Positions 46,022 through 54,784 of a DNA stretch of 64,000 nucleotides are shown here, in pieces (position 1 is the stretch's first letter; each line of letters starts with the position of its first letter). The notes beneath the pieces were generated by a model that was not told the DNA's origin, did no database searches, and worked only from the letters and a program-made list of their open reading frames with translations. The stretch spans positions 4,216,001 through 4,280,000 of the forward strand of contig NZ_CP134399.1 of NCBI RefSeq assembly GCF_002968295.1. The letters are read 5' to 3'. A program made the translations under genes and the position numbers. Source of the stretch: Mycobacterium sp. ITM-2016-00317 (GTDB lineage Bacteria; Actinomycetota; Actinomycetes; Mycobacteriales; Mycobacteriaceae).

Positions 46022-47761
46022 ATGAGCACGCACCCGCGCCCCTTGGGCTCGCGAGCAGACACAAAATCGCACGCCTGGTCCCCGAAAAGGGCGATTTTGC
46101 GTCTGCTCGCGGTGGGATCGGTGGCCGCACTGGTGCTGACCGGGTGCTCCGGCGCGCAGAACGACGCGCCGACGGCCGGCGGCAGCGCCGAGCTGGGCAC
46201 CACCGCCGACATCAACCCGCAGGACCCGGCGACACTGCAGCAGGGCGGCAACCTCCGGCTGCCGCTGACGGGCTTCCCGGCCAACTTCAACAACCTGCAC
46301 ATCGACGGCAACCTCGGCGAGATCGGCCGCATGTACCGCCCGACTCTGCCGCGCGCGTTCTTCATCAAGCCCGACGGCGAGATGACCGTCAACAGCGACT
46401 ACTTCACCGACGTGCAGCTGACCAGCACCGACCCGCAGGTCGTCACCTACACGATCAACCCGAAAGCGGTGTGGACCAACGACCGACCCGTCACCTGGGA
46501 GGACATCGCCGCCCAGATCAACGCCACCAGCGGCAACGACAAGCGCTTCCTGTTCGCCTCGCCCAACGGCAGCGAGCGGGTCGCGTCGGTAACCAAGGGG
46601 GTCGACGACAGGCAGGCTGTGGTCACCTTCGCCAAGCACTACGCCGACTGGCGGGGGATGTTCGCCGGCAACGGGATGCTCTACCCCAAGGAGATGACCC
46701 AGGATCCCGAGGCGTTCAACAAGGGCTTTCTCAACGGCCCCGGACCGTCCGCGGGACCGTTCATGATCACCGCCGTCGACCGCGGCGCTCAGCGAATCAC
46801 TTTGAGCCGCAACCCGAAGTGGTGGGGAACCCCGCCGCTGTTGGACAGCATGACCTACACCGTGCTCGACGACGCCGCGATGCTGCCCGCGCTGGAGAAC
46901 AACGCGCTGGACTCGGTCGGGCTCGCCACCGTCGACGATCTGGAACGGGCCCGCCGCGCCCAGGGGGTCACCATCCGTCGTGCCCCGGCGCCGAACTGGT
47001 ACCACCTCACACTCAACGGCGCCGACGGCGCGCCGCTGGCCGACCCGGCACTGCGCGCGGCGATCAGCAAGGGCATCGACCGGCAGGCCGTCACCGCGGT
47101 GTCGCAGCGCGGGCTGACCGACAACCCGCAGGCGCTGAACAACCACATCTTCCTGGCCGGCCAGGAGGGTTACCAGGACAACAGCATCGCCTTCGACCCC
47201 GAGGCGGCCAAACGGGAACTCGACGCGCTCGGCTGGACGCTCGGCGACTCCGGGGCCGGGCAGTTCCGGGAGAAGGACGGCAAACGGCTGACCCTGCGCG
47301 ACGTGTTCTACGACGGTGCGAGCACCCGCGCGATCGCGCAGGTGGTGCAGAACCAGCTGGCCCAGATCGGGGTCAACCTTGAGCTGGTGCCGGCGCCGGG
47401 CGGTTCGCTGTTCACCGACTATGTCGTGCCGGGCAACTTCGACGCCGTCCAGTTCGCTTGGGGTGGTGACGCATTCGCATTCGGCGGCCTGACCCAGATC
47501 TACGCCTCACAGGGTGAGAGCAACTACGGCAGGATCGGCAGCCCGCAGATCGACGCCAAGATCGAGGAGACGCTCTCCGAGCTGGATCCGGCCAAGGCGC
47601 GCACCCTTGCCAACGAACTCGACAAGATGATCTGGGAGATCGGGCACAGCCTGCCGCTGTTCCAGGCGCCCGGCAACGTGGCCGTGCGCAGCAATCTGGC
47701 CAACTACGGCCCCACCGGCATCGGCGACCTGAACTTCTCGGCGATCGGCTTCATGAAGTAG
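46022..47761 (+). CDS. oppA: Oligopeptide-binding lipoprotein OppA
   Basis: Solute-binding protein of the Opp system, 579 residues. Lipobox LVLTGC gives lipidated Cys near residue 42, so the signal peptide is unusually long. Residues 10-30 (GSRADTKSHAWSPKRAILRL) are encoded by a 60-bp palindrome that looks inserted. Family blocks are MYRPTLPRAFF, NDRPVTWEDIAAQI and GNGMLYPKEM. M. tuberculosis OppA is of similar size (591). The last bases overlap the convergent hydrolase gene by 11. Confidence 0.93.
   Translation: MSTHPRPLGSRADTKSHAWSPKRAILRLLAVGSVAALVLTGCSGAQNDAPTAGGSAELGTTADINPQDPATLQQGGNLRLPLTGFPANFNNLHIDGNLGEIGRMYRPTLPRAFFIKPDGEMTVNSDYFTDVQLTSTDPQVVTYTINPKAVWTNDRPVTWEDIAAQINATSGNDKRFLFASPNGSERVASVTKGVDDRQAVVTFAKHYADWRGMFAGNGMLYPKEMTQDPEAFNKGFLNGPGPSAGPFMITAVDRGAQRITLSRNPKWWGTPPLLDSMTYTVLDDAAMLPALENNALDSVGLATVDDLERARRAQGVTIRRAPAPNWYHLTLNGADGAPLADPALRAAISKGIDRQAVTAVSQRGLTDNPQALNNHIFLAGQEGYQDNSIAFDPEAAKRELDALGWTLGDSGAGQFREKDGKRLTLRDVFYDGASTRAIAQVVQNQLAQIGVNLELVPAPGGSLFTDYVVPGNFDAVQFAWGGDAFAFGGLTQIYASQGESNYGRIGSPQIDAKIEETLSELDPAKARTLANELDKMIWEIGHSLPLFQAPGNVAVRSNLANYGPTGIGDLNFSAIGFMK
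46051..46110 (+). repeat. Palindromic element inside the oppA signal-peptide coding region
   Basis: Left arm GCGAGCAGACACAAAATCGC (46051-46070) and right arm GCGATTTTGCGTCTGCTCGC (46091-46110) are complementary at 19 of 20 positions, with a 20-bp loop. The arms are far more AT-rich than the gene around them. I recall similar GCGAGCAGACGCAAAATCGC palindromes as dispersed elements in mycobacterial genomes. It stays in frame and supplies part of the OppA N-terminus; as RNA it would form a strong hairpin between oppD and oppA. Confidence 0.85.
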
Positions 47762-49013
47762 CCGCGCGCACCCCCCGCGGCAGCACCGATTCCGCGCGGA
47801 CGCCCGCCGCGAGCGCGGCGATCAGCAGCCGCACCGTCACGTTCGCCGGGAGGGCGTCCAGTTCGGTTGCCCGGGAGGGAAGTTCGGCGATGTTCCCACC
47901 GTGCACCGCGGTGCAGATCTGCAGGGCCGCGTGCTCCCGGGTGTCCAGGATGCTGTGGCCCGCGGTGGGCAGTTCGACGAGCGCAGATCCGGGAATGAGG
48001 TCGGCGATCCGGTGCGCCACCTGTGGGGGTGTGGTCAGGTCGCGACCGCCCGACAGCACCGCGGTGGGCCACCCGAAGCCCGGCATCGCCGCGGCGAGAT
48101 CATAAGGTTCGGCGACGAAGTCCACGTCACCGGAAGCCATTTCGCGCAACGCGACGGCGGGATCGAGCGGTCCGCCGTCGGGCACCGCACCGTAGTTCAG
48201 TTCCCGGTAGGCGATGCGCTCCACCAGGTCGGGCTCGTGACGGTACGGGGTCTTGCGTTCGGTCACCAGCTTGGTGATCCGCTCGGCGAACTTCCACAGC
48301 AGATCCCGGTCGGCCGCCAGCAGATCGAGCTGGCGGCTCAGCGCGTCGGGGCCGGCCAGCTCGTACAACCCGATGGTCAGCAACAGGGCCTCGGGCGTCA
48401 ACGTGCCTGCCGCGACCAGCTGCCGCACCTTCGCGGCCAGGTCCGCGTCGCCGCCGGCCGCGCCGTCCCACAGCACCCGGCGGGCCTGTGCGCGCACCGC
48501 CCCGATATCCCCGGCCGAGAGCAGCGGCGAGTCCAGCACCATGGCCTGCACCCGTCCCGGATGGCGCACCCCGACCCCGGCCGCCACATACGAGCCGTAG
48601 GACGTGCCGTACACCACCGCGCGCTCGACCCCGGCGTCGTCCAGCACCGCGGCGACGTCGTCCACGACGGCGTCGACCGTCAGCGCCTCCGGCGGCAGGT
48701 CGGCACCGGCGTCGTCGTGGCGGGACAGACCGACGCCGCGATGCTCGACCATGATGACGTCGAGCCCCGCCGCCGCGGCGTGCCTGCGGAACGTCCGGTA
48801 CAGCGCGACGGACGCCGCGCCGGGCCCGCCGGGGATGATCACCAGCGGATGCTCGGACGCGGGACCGGTCCGCACGTAGTACACGTCGAACTGCTCGTCG
48901 CCCGGCCCGGCGGGACGCGGGCGGACAGGACGGCGCACCGACCGCACCCCGGGCAGCGCCGCGAACCTGTCGTGCGCGCGGCGACGTCTGGCGTTCCTGC
49001 TCATCACGCTCAT
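47751..49013 (-). CDS. Alpha/beta-hydrolase, proline-iminopeptidase (S33) type
   Basis: A 420-residue hydrolase. Oxyanion motif IIPGGPGAASV, MVEHRGVGLSRHDD, nucleophile elbow VVYGTSYGSYVAAG (Ser catalytic), Asp in AVLSGGRDLTTPP and His in LPTAGHSILD. The fold and the HGGP-type block match aminopeptidases of the S33 family (prolyl/tripeptidyl). There is no clear signal peptide. It converges on oppA, so it may process imported peptides; this is only suggested by position. Confidence 0.87.
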   Translation of the reverse strand: MSVMSRNARRRRAHDRFAALPGVRSVRRPVRPRPAGPGDEQFDVYYVRTGPASEHPLVIIPGGPGAASVALYRTFRRHAAAAGLDVIMVEHRGVGLSRHDDAGADLPPEALTVDAVVDDVAAVLDDAGVERAVVYGTSYGSYVAAGVGVRHPGRVQAMVLDSPLLSAGDIGAVRAQARRVLWDGAAGGDADLAAKVRQLVAAGTLTPEALLLTIGLYELAGPDALSRQLDLLAADRDLLWKFAERITKLVTERKTPYRHEPDLVERIAYRELNYGAVPDGGPLDPAVALREMASGDVDFVAEPYDLAAAMPGFGWPTAVLSGGRDLTTPPQVAHRIADLIPGSALVELPTAGHSILDTREHAALQICTAVHGGNIAELPSRATELDALPANVTVRLLIAALAAGVRAESVLPRGVRAATS

Positions 49014-49060
49014 TGTGCCCTCGGCAGTGGCCGGGTGACGTCGCCGGACCCGCTGCGGGC

Positions 49061-51709
49061 CTAGGCGATCAGCTCGATGTGCTTGGCGGTCTGCACGTCG
49101 GCGTAGCGCTGCGGGCTGCAGGTCAGGATTATCACCTGGCCGTCACCGGCGACGGCGTCGAACACCTCGGCCATCTTGGTCAACCGCTCGGTGTCGGTGA
49201 AGCCCAGCGCATCGTCGATCACCACCGGCACACTGTCCTCCCGGGCGACCAGCGCCGCCCCGGCCAGCCTCGCAACGATGCCCAACTGCTCCTTGGCACC
49301 CCCGGACAGCGATTCGTAGGGCACGGTCCGGCCGGACAGCGTGCGGTGCCCGATGCGCAGCGAGCTGTCCACGTCGACCTCGAAGGTCTCCCCGAACACG
49401 ATGCGGCCCAGGCGTTCCACCTCGCCGCGGAACGGGTCGACATAGCGCTGGCGCATCGCGTCGCGGTGCCTGCCCATCACCGACCTGAGCAACTGGGCCG
49501 CCCGCGCACGGCGCTGCACCCGTTCGAACTCGGCCGCCGCGCGCTCCCGTTCGGTCTCGGCGGCATCGAGACGGCCCTTGCGCCCCTCGGTGCCGTACAC
49601 CTTCAGCTGCGCGGAAACCTCCCGCAGCGCCTCGGTCAGCTCACCCTGTCGCGCCGCGACCGCCGCGGCGTCGCGCTCGGCCGCGGCGAGCGCCGCCGCG
49701 ACGGCCTCGGGTTCGTGCCGTGCCAACTCGGCGCCCAACCGGGCCACCACGGCCTCGGCGGCGGTCACCGCATCGGCGTCGGCCTCGGCCCGCACCGCCA
49801 GCTCGTCGTCTCCGGTGACGGCCCGGTGTTCGGCCAGTCGTGCGCCCGCAGCGGCGAGCTCGGCCTGGGCGGCCTGCAGCTTCTCCAGCAGCCGCGCCGC
49901 ACGCAGGCCCCGGGCGGCCAGCAGTTTGCCTGCCTCCTCGGCGACCTTGCGATGGGTCTCGCAGTCGCCGATGGCCTGCTGGTGCGCGGCGGTGGCCTCG
50001 ACGAGCTCCCTCCGCTGCGCCGCCGGGTCCAGCGACCCGTCAGCCTCGAAAAGCCCTTCCTCAGCGGGCATCCGGGACCGCAACGTGACAAGGCGGGACC
50101 GCAACTCGTCGATGGAGTCGTCGGCGGTCAGCGCCTCCAGGATCGCCCGCACCTGCTGCCGGGCGGCCCGCAGATCGCGTCGGCGCCGGTCCAGTGCGCG
50201 CGCGGCGTCGACGTCCTCGACCCCGGCCTGGCTCAGCGCCTCGGCCAGCTTGGCCGTCGCCGCGTCGAGCACCGTCTGGGTGGCCGCCGCGGACGCCCCC
50301 GGCACCACCTGCACCGTCAGCACACCCGGCAGGTCGATCCCGGTCGCGGTGCCCGTCGCGGCCGTCCAGGCTTCGCCCGCCGCCAGGCAGACGTGCTGGC
50401 CGTCGATGCTGAGCTCGACGTCGGCGGCGGCGGTGATCTCGATGTGCGCCGAGGTCTGCTCGACGGCGGCGGTGGCCCGGTCGACGGCGGCCGCGGCGCT
50501 CTCGATGCCGGCCAGCATCGCGTCGGTGAGCGTGATCGCCGACAGATCGTTCTGCGCGGTCGCAAGCTCTCGTTCGTGCCGCTCGATCGCCGCGATCCGG
50601 GTGGTGAGGCGGTCCACGTCCTCACGGTCGGCCAGCCGCTGCACCGCGCCGCGGGCGGTGTCGACCCGTTCCTGGGCGGTGCTGACCGCGGTGCGTGCCT
50701 GCTCGGCGGCCTCTTCCGCGGCCACCTGCATTTCCTTGGCGATGTCCAGTTCGGCTGCAGCAGCGTCGGATCCGGCCTGCAGGACCGAGACCGAGGCGGT
50801 GCGTTCGTCGATCTCGGCGCGGGCGCGGCGCCGCTCGGTCAGCGCCGCGGCAGACGCGGTGTGCGCGGAACGCGCCGCCTCTGCGCGCACCGTCGCCTGG
50901 TCGAACTCGCCGCGCAGCACCGCGACAGCCTGGGCTGCGTCCCGCGCGGCGGCGAGTCGCTGTGCGGCAGCGGCACATTCACCCTCGAGGCGGGCCAGCT
51001 CGCCGGTGAGCCCGGCGTGGGTGCGCACCGCGTCGTCCACCTCGGCCATCGCCGCGGCGCAGCGCGCCACGTCCTCGTCGGCTGCGCGTAGCCGCGTCGT
51101 GGCCGCCGCCCATTCACCCGTGGGGCGGCCGGTGGTGGTGAAGTAGCGCCGGAACTCCTCCTCCACCCGGTCGATGAGCAGCGTCTCCATGTTCCCCGCG
51201 GCGGCCGCAGGCGCGTCGTCGACCTCACCGGCCACCACGTCCAGTGCCCGGGACAGCGCGTTGCAGCCCGACAGTTCCACCGCGGAGGTCGGTGCCGACT
51301 GCAGCACCCGCTGCGCCTGCCACAGGTCCAGGTCCACGGACTCGGCCAGAATCGCGCGCACCCGTTCGTGTGCCTCGTCGCCGGTGAGCTGTTCGCGCCG
51401 CGGGCTCAGCACGGTCAGCTCCGTCTCCGGGCGCTTGTGGAAGCGCTTGCGGTACACGAAACGGTAGGGGCCGGCGGAGATCTCGGCCGTCACCTCCGCG
51501 CCGACGTCGGCGTGGGTCGGCTTGACCTGCTTGACCTCTTTCCTGCTGGAGCGGTCCTTGGACTCCAGCAACAGGTCGAGCGCCTCGAGCATCGAGGACT
51601 TGCCCACCTCGTTCGGGCCGCTGACCACGACCACCCCGCGATCGGGGAACTCGATGTCGCGGTGGGTGATTCCGCGGTAGTTCGTCAGGACCAGTCGGTG
51701 CAGCTTCAC
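49061..51709 (-). CDS. SbcC/Rad50-like AAA ATPase with coiled coil (Rv1278-like)
   Basis: An 882-residue SMC-like protein. N-terminal Walker A GPNEVGKSSMLEA near residue 35 (KLHRLVLTNYRGI start), long Ala/Glu-rich coiled coil from about residue 190 to 740, and a C-terminal ABC signature YESLSGGAKEQLG with Walker B VPVVIDDALGFTD. The GTG start overlaps the stop of the SbcD-like gene (GTGA), as in SbcCD. The length matches Rv1278 (875 residues). A role in DNA end processing is plausible; it is distinct from canonical SbcC in its middle domain. Confidence 0.9.
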   Translation of the reverse strand: MKLHRLVLTNYRGITHRDIEFPDRGVVVVSGPNEVGKSSMLEALDLLLESKDRSSRKEVKQVKPTHADVGAEVTAEISAGPYRFVYRKRFHKRPETELTVLSPRREQLTGDEAHERVRAILAESVDLDLWQAQRVLQSAPTSAVELSGCNALSRALDVVAGEVDDAPAAAAGNMETLLIDRVEEEFRRYFTTTGRPTGEWAAATTRLRAADEDVARCAAAMAEVDDAVRTHAGLTGELARLEGECAAAAQRLAAARDAAQAVAVLRGEFDQATVRAEAARSAHTASAAALTERRRARAEIDERTASVSVLQAGSDAAAAELDIAKEMQVAAEEAAEQARTAVSTAQERVDTARGAVQRLADREDVDRLTTRIAAIERHERELATAQNDLSAITLTDAMLAGIESAAAAVDRATAAVEQTSAHIEITAAADVELSIDGQHVCLAAGEAWTAATGTATGIDLPGVLTVQVVPGASAAATQTVLDAATAKLAEALSQAGVEDVDAARALDRRRRDLRAARQQVRAILEALTADDSIDELRSRLVTLRSRMPAEEGLFEADGSLDPAAQRRELVEATAAHQQAIGDCETHRKVAEEAGKLLAARGLRAARLLEKLQAAQAELAAAGARLAEHRAVTGDDELAVRAEADADAVTAAEAVVARLGAELARHEPEAVAAALAAAERDAAAVAARQGELTEALREVSAQLKVYGTEGRKGRLDAAETERERAAAEFERVQRRARAAQLLRSVMGRHRDAMRQRYVDPFRGEVERLGRIVFGETFEVDVDSSLRIGHRTLSGRTVPYESLSGGAKEQLGIVARLAGAALVAREDSVPVVIDDALGFTDTERLTKMAEVFDAVAGDGQVIILTCSPQRYADVQTAKHIELIA

Positions 51710-52857
51710 GCCGCGCCCCTTTCGGTGAGACGCAGCAGCAGCGCCAGCGCGGCGCGGGCGTCCTCGGCGTCGTTGCCGGTCGACCGCGCGGTGGCCACCA
51801 GCTCGTCCACCGCGGCGGCCGCGAAGCCACCGATCCCGAGGTCGTCGAACTCTCCGTCGGCGGGCATCACCGCCAAGTCGGTCTGCTTGTCCCACGGCAC
51901 CAGCGCCGCGAACAACCGCGCGTAGCGGTCCAGGCAGGCGTCGAGCGCGGCCCGGTCGGTGACCGTGAGCGACCCGGTCAGCCCCAGCCGGATCACCGTG
52001 TGCTCCTTGTCGGGCATCTGGTCGAGGTTGATGTCGAGGTCGGCGACGTCGCGGCTGTCGTCCACCGAGTGCTTCAGCGACATGAAGCGCCAGGTGCCGA
52101 CCCGGCGCGCATCGACCTGCACCGGCCGACCCGGCAACGCTTCGTCGATGTCGACGACGAGCACGTGCCCGGGGTCGGGTTCGATGTCGTCGTAGTTGGT
52201 GACCTCGGGCGAGCCCGAGTACCAGACCCGGCCGGTGGCGCCGACACTCATCCGGGAGTGCTTGTCGCCCAGCGCGACATAGTGGACGGCGCCGCGGCTG
52301 ATCGCGGCCTCGACGGCGGCGAGCCCGATCAGCGACGGCCGGTCCTTGTCCGGCACCAGGATGTCGACGGCGCCGTGACCGACGACGACACGCGTCACCC
52401 CCGGCTCTGCCGGCAGTTCGTCGAGGACCCGCCCCACCAGGTCGGTGGTAGGTGCCTTGGAGAACCATGGCGCGGCCACCAGCTCCAGCCCGGGACGGAC
52501 CTCGTGCACGCCCGGCCGGTCGAGCACCACGACGTTGTCGGGCTTCTCGGAGGTGAACAGCGCGCTGGTGTACACCGACGACGCATCCAGCGGATCGTGG
52601 TTGCCCGGCAGCAGGTAGACCGGCACCGTGATGGCGCGCATGGCCTCCAGCGCGGTGCTGACCTCGCGCGGGGCCAACTGGTTGTGCTCGAACACGTCTC
52701 CGGCGACCACGACGAACTCCGCGCCCACCTCGGCAGCCAGGGACCCGAGCGTGCTGACCGCGCTGCGCCGGGACGCCGAATACCGTGGCTGCGCATCGCC
52801 GTTGAGGTAGTGACGGGTCATCCCCAGCTGCCAGTCAGCAGTGTGCAGAAATCGCAT
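51706..52857 (-). CDS. SbcD/Mre11-like DNA nuclease (Rv1277-like)
   Basis: A 383-residue metallophosphoesterase. The metal ligands lie in FLHTADWQLG, VVAGDVFEHNQL, LPGNHDPLD, VVGHGAVD and VALGDKHS, the order of Mre11/SbcD. The C-terminal 120 residues form the capping or partner-binding region. It is encoded directly before the coiled-coil ATPase. It begins a two-gene minus-strand operon divergent from sixA. Confidence 0.9.
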   Translation of the reverse strand: MRFLHTADWQLGMTRHYLNGDAQPRYSASRRSAVSTLGSLAAEVGAEFVVVAGDVFEHNQLAPREVSTALEAMRAITVPVYLLPGNHDPLDASSVYTSALFTSEKPDNVVVLDRPGVHEVRPGLELVAAPWFSKAPTTDLVGRVLDELPAEPGVTRVVVGHGAVDILVPDKDRPSLIGLAAVEAAISRGAVHYVALGDKHSRMSVGATGRVWYSGSPEVTNYDDIEPDPGHVLVVDIDEALPGRPVQVDARRVGTWRFMSLKHSVDDSRDVADLDINLDQMPDKEHTVIRLGLTGSLTVTDRAALDACLDRYARLFAALVPWDKQTDLAVMPADGEFDDLGIGGFAAAAVDELVATARSTGNDAEDARAALALLLRLTERGAA

Positions 52858-52970
52858 GTCGCCCCGCCCCCTTTGCGTCGTCGCCGGCTGTGTTTCTCAT
52901 GGCATGGCTACTGTAGGGCCGGCCCCCGACAAGTCCGTGGACGCGCACCGGCATGGCCTACGGTTGTCGG

Positions 52971-53495
52971 ATGAGTCACCGTCATCGCACCCTCGTGCTG
53001 CTCCGCCACGCCAAGTCGGACTATCCCGACGGAGTCGTCGACCACGACCGGCCGCTGGCCGAGCGCGGGGTCCGGGAGGCCGCGCTGGCCGGTGAATGGA
53101 TCAGGGCGAACGTCGGCGACGTGGACGCGGTGCTGTGTTCGACGGCGACGCGGACCCGGCAGACGCTGGAACGCACTGGCATCACCGCACCGGTGGAGTT
53201 CGTCGACCGCCTCTACGACGCGACGCCCGGCGTGGTGATCGAGGAGATCAACGCCGTACCGACCCGGTTTCCCGGCGACGTGTCGACCCTGCTGGTCATC
53301 GGGCACGAGCCGGTGATGTCGTCGCTGGCCCTGGGGCTGGCCGCCGACCCGGACACCGAGGCCGACAACCGTGCCTACCAGCAGGTCTCGGCGAAGTTCC
53401 CGACCTCGGCGATCGCGGTGCTGCACACCACCGCACCGTGGGACCGGCTCGCGCTGCGCGGTGCCCGGCTCGTCGACTTCCACGTCCCGCGCTGA
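52971..53495 (+). CDS. SixA-type phosphohistidine phosphatase
   Basis: A 174-residue histidine phosphatase. LVLLRHAKSDYP is the RHG-type active site with the nucleophile His, and VIGHEPVMSSLALGL holds the second His. ATG 52971 is chosen as the start because upstream codons are not conserved. Matches Rv1276c by neighbourhood. Its target phosphohistidine protein is unknown. Confidence 0.9.
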   Translation: MSHRHRTLVLLRHAKSDYPDGVVDHDRPLAERGVREAALAGEWIRANVGDVDAVLCSTATRTRQTLERTGITAPVEFVDRLYDATPGVVIEEINAVPTRFPGDVSTLLVIGHEPVMSSLALGLAADPDTEADNRAYQQVSAKFPTSAIAVLHTTAPWDRLALRGARLVDFHVPR

Positions 53496-53506
53496 CGCGG
53501 GGCCGC

Positions 53507-54052
53507 TCAGGCCCTGGTGGCCAGCGTCAGTTCCATCAGCTTGATCGCCATCCCGCACGCGTCCATCCCCGGCGTCTGGGGGTTGACCCACCAGCCGACG
53601 ACGCCGGCGGCGTCACTGGCGACACCGCAAGCGCCGTTGGGATCGTTGGGCCGCATGACGATTGACGAGATGCCCGCGACCGACCGATTCTCGATCTGAT
53701 ACTGCAACTGCTCGGCCACCTCGCGCTCGTTGTCGAGGCTGCCGGTCTCGAACCAGAAGCGGGTGATGTCGACCAGCCCGGCCGGGTTTGCGGCCTGCCA
53801 ACGGCAGATCGCGCCGACGAACGTGCTCTGGATGTCCAGCGGGTCGGCGCCCACCGTCTCGGCGAGGATGTCCTCGGTGAGGACCTCGCACTCCTTGAGC
53901 AGGTTCGGGTACTTGCGCTCGGAGTTGTCGTTCCGGGGCACGGTGCCGGTGCCGGACCTGGCGGCGGTGCCCTCGACGGTCTGCGTGCAACCGGTCAGCA
54001 CCACCAGCCCGGCCAGCGCGGCGACCATCCCGGAGAGCAGGCGGCGGGTCAT
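53507..54052 (-). CDS. lprC: Lipoprotein LprC, DUF3558 family
   Basis: A 181-residue lipoprotein with lipobox LVVLTGC (Cys22). The DUF3558 body has LLKECEVLTEDILAETVGAD, AICRWQAANPAG and GACGVASD, with paired cysteines. Its ATG overlaps the lprB stop (ATGA), matching Rv1275 and Rv1274. Role in the mycobacterial envelope unknown. Confidence 0.88.
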   Translation of the reverse strand: MTRRLLSGMVAALAGLVVLTGCTQTVEGTAARSGTGTVPRNDNSERKYPNLLKECEVLTEDILAETVGADPLDIQSTFVGAICRWQAANPAGLVDITRFWFETGSLDNEREVAEQLQYQIENRSVAGISSIVMRPNDPNGACGVASDAAGVVGWWVNPQTPGMDACGMAIKLMELTLATRA

Positions 54053-54615
54053 TTGGAGTTCACGATCGACTGGCGGGTGAGTTCCTTGGCGACCTCACAC
54101 GCATCCGGATAGGGCGGCTGGGCGTAGCTGATCGACCACTCGATGAAGTCGTCGTCGAACTGGATGCCGACCTCACACAGGTTCACGCCGATCTTCGGGT
54201 CGGGGTCCTCGTTGATCCCGATGAAGCCGTCGTAGCCCTCGATGTTGATGTCTTCCACGCTGGTCCGGGACAACTCCATGGTCTTGCGCTCCCGACCGAT
54301 CGGGCTCCCGCGGAACCACGAGAACGAGAAGTGCGGCCCCAGGATCGACCCGCCGGAGAGCCACTGACACCCGACCGACGTCTTGGCGGTGTTCACCAGC
54401 CCCGGCACCTTGGTCTGCTTGGTGATCTCCTCGTCGCTGATGCCGCCGCATTCGGGGAAGAACGGCCCGTGCGACACGGTCTCCTGCACCGGCGCCTCGC
54501 TCGACGGCACGGTCGGGCCCTGCGGCTCGGAGTCCGAGCAGCCGGCGACCACCGGCAGGATTGCCACAGCAGCAACGGCCAGCCCCCGGCGTACGCGAGG
54601 AGCAATAACCGACAC
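54049..54615 (-). CDS. lprB: Lipoprotein LprB, DUF3558 family
   Basis: A lipoprotein of 188 residues from GTG 54615, the start that best fits Rv1274; longer starts at 54651 or 54684 are possible. Lipobox VVAGC follows a signal peptide (RRGLAVAAVAILP). The body has GPFFPECGGISDEEI, TSVGCQWLSGG, GPHFSFSWFRGSPIGRERK and the C-terminal ELTRQSIVNSK, nearly identical to what I recall of M. tuberculosis LprB. First gene of the lprB-lprC operon. Confidence 0.88.
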   Translation of the reverse strand: MSVIAPRVRRGLAVAAVAILPVVAGCSDSEPQGPTVPSSEAPVQETVSHGPFFPECGGISDEEITKQTKVPGLVNTAKTSVGCQWLSGGSILGPHFSFSWFRGSPIGRERKTMELSRTSVEDINIEGYDGFIGINEDPDPKIGVNLCEVGIQFDDDFIEWSISYAQPPYPDACEVAKELTRQSIVNSK

Positions 54616-54784
54616 CGCAGGCCGACGCTGTCCGCGGAAGCTGGAGTTCACGCCATGCACTGTAGCGGCACCCATCACCCCCAACCACCGGCAGGCCGAT
54701 TGACCTGCCCATTTATCGGATTCTCAGGCGCGGCAGCGGCTCGCCCGGCACGGCGGGCACCCGAGGATGTGCGACAGTAGCGGG

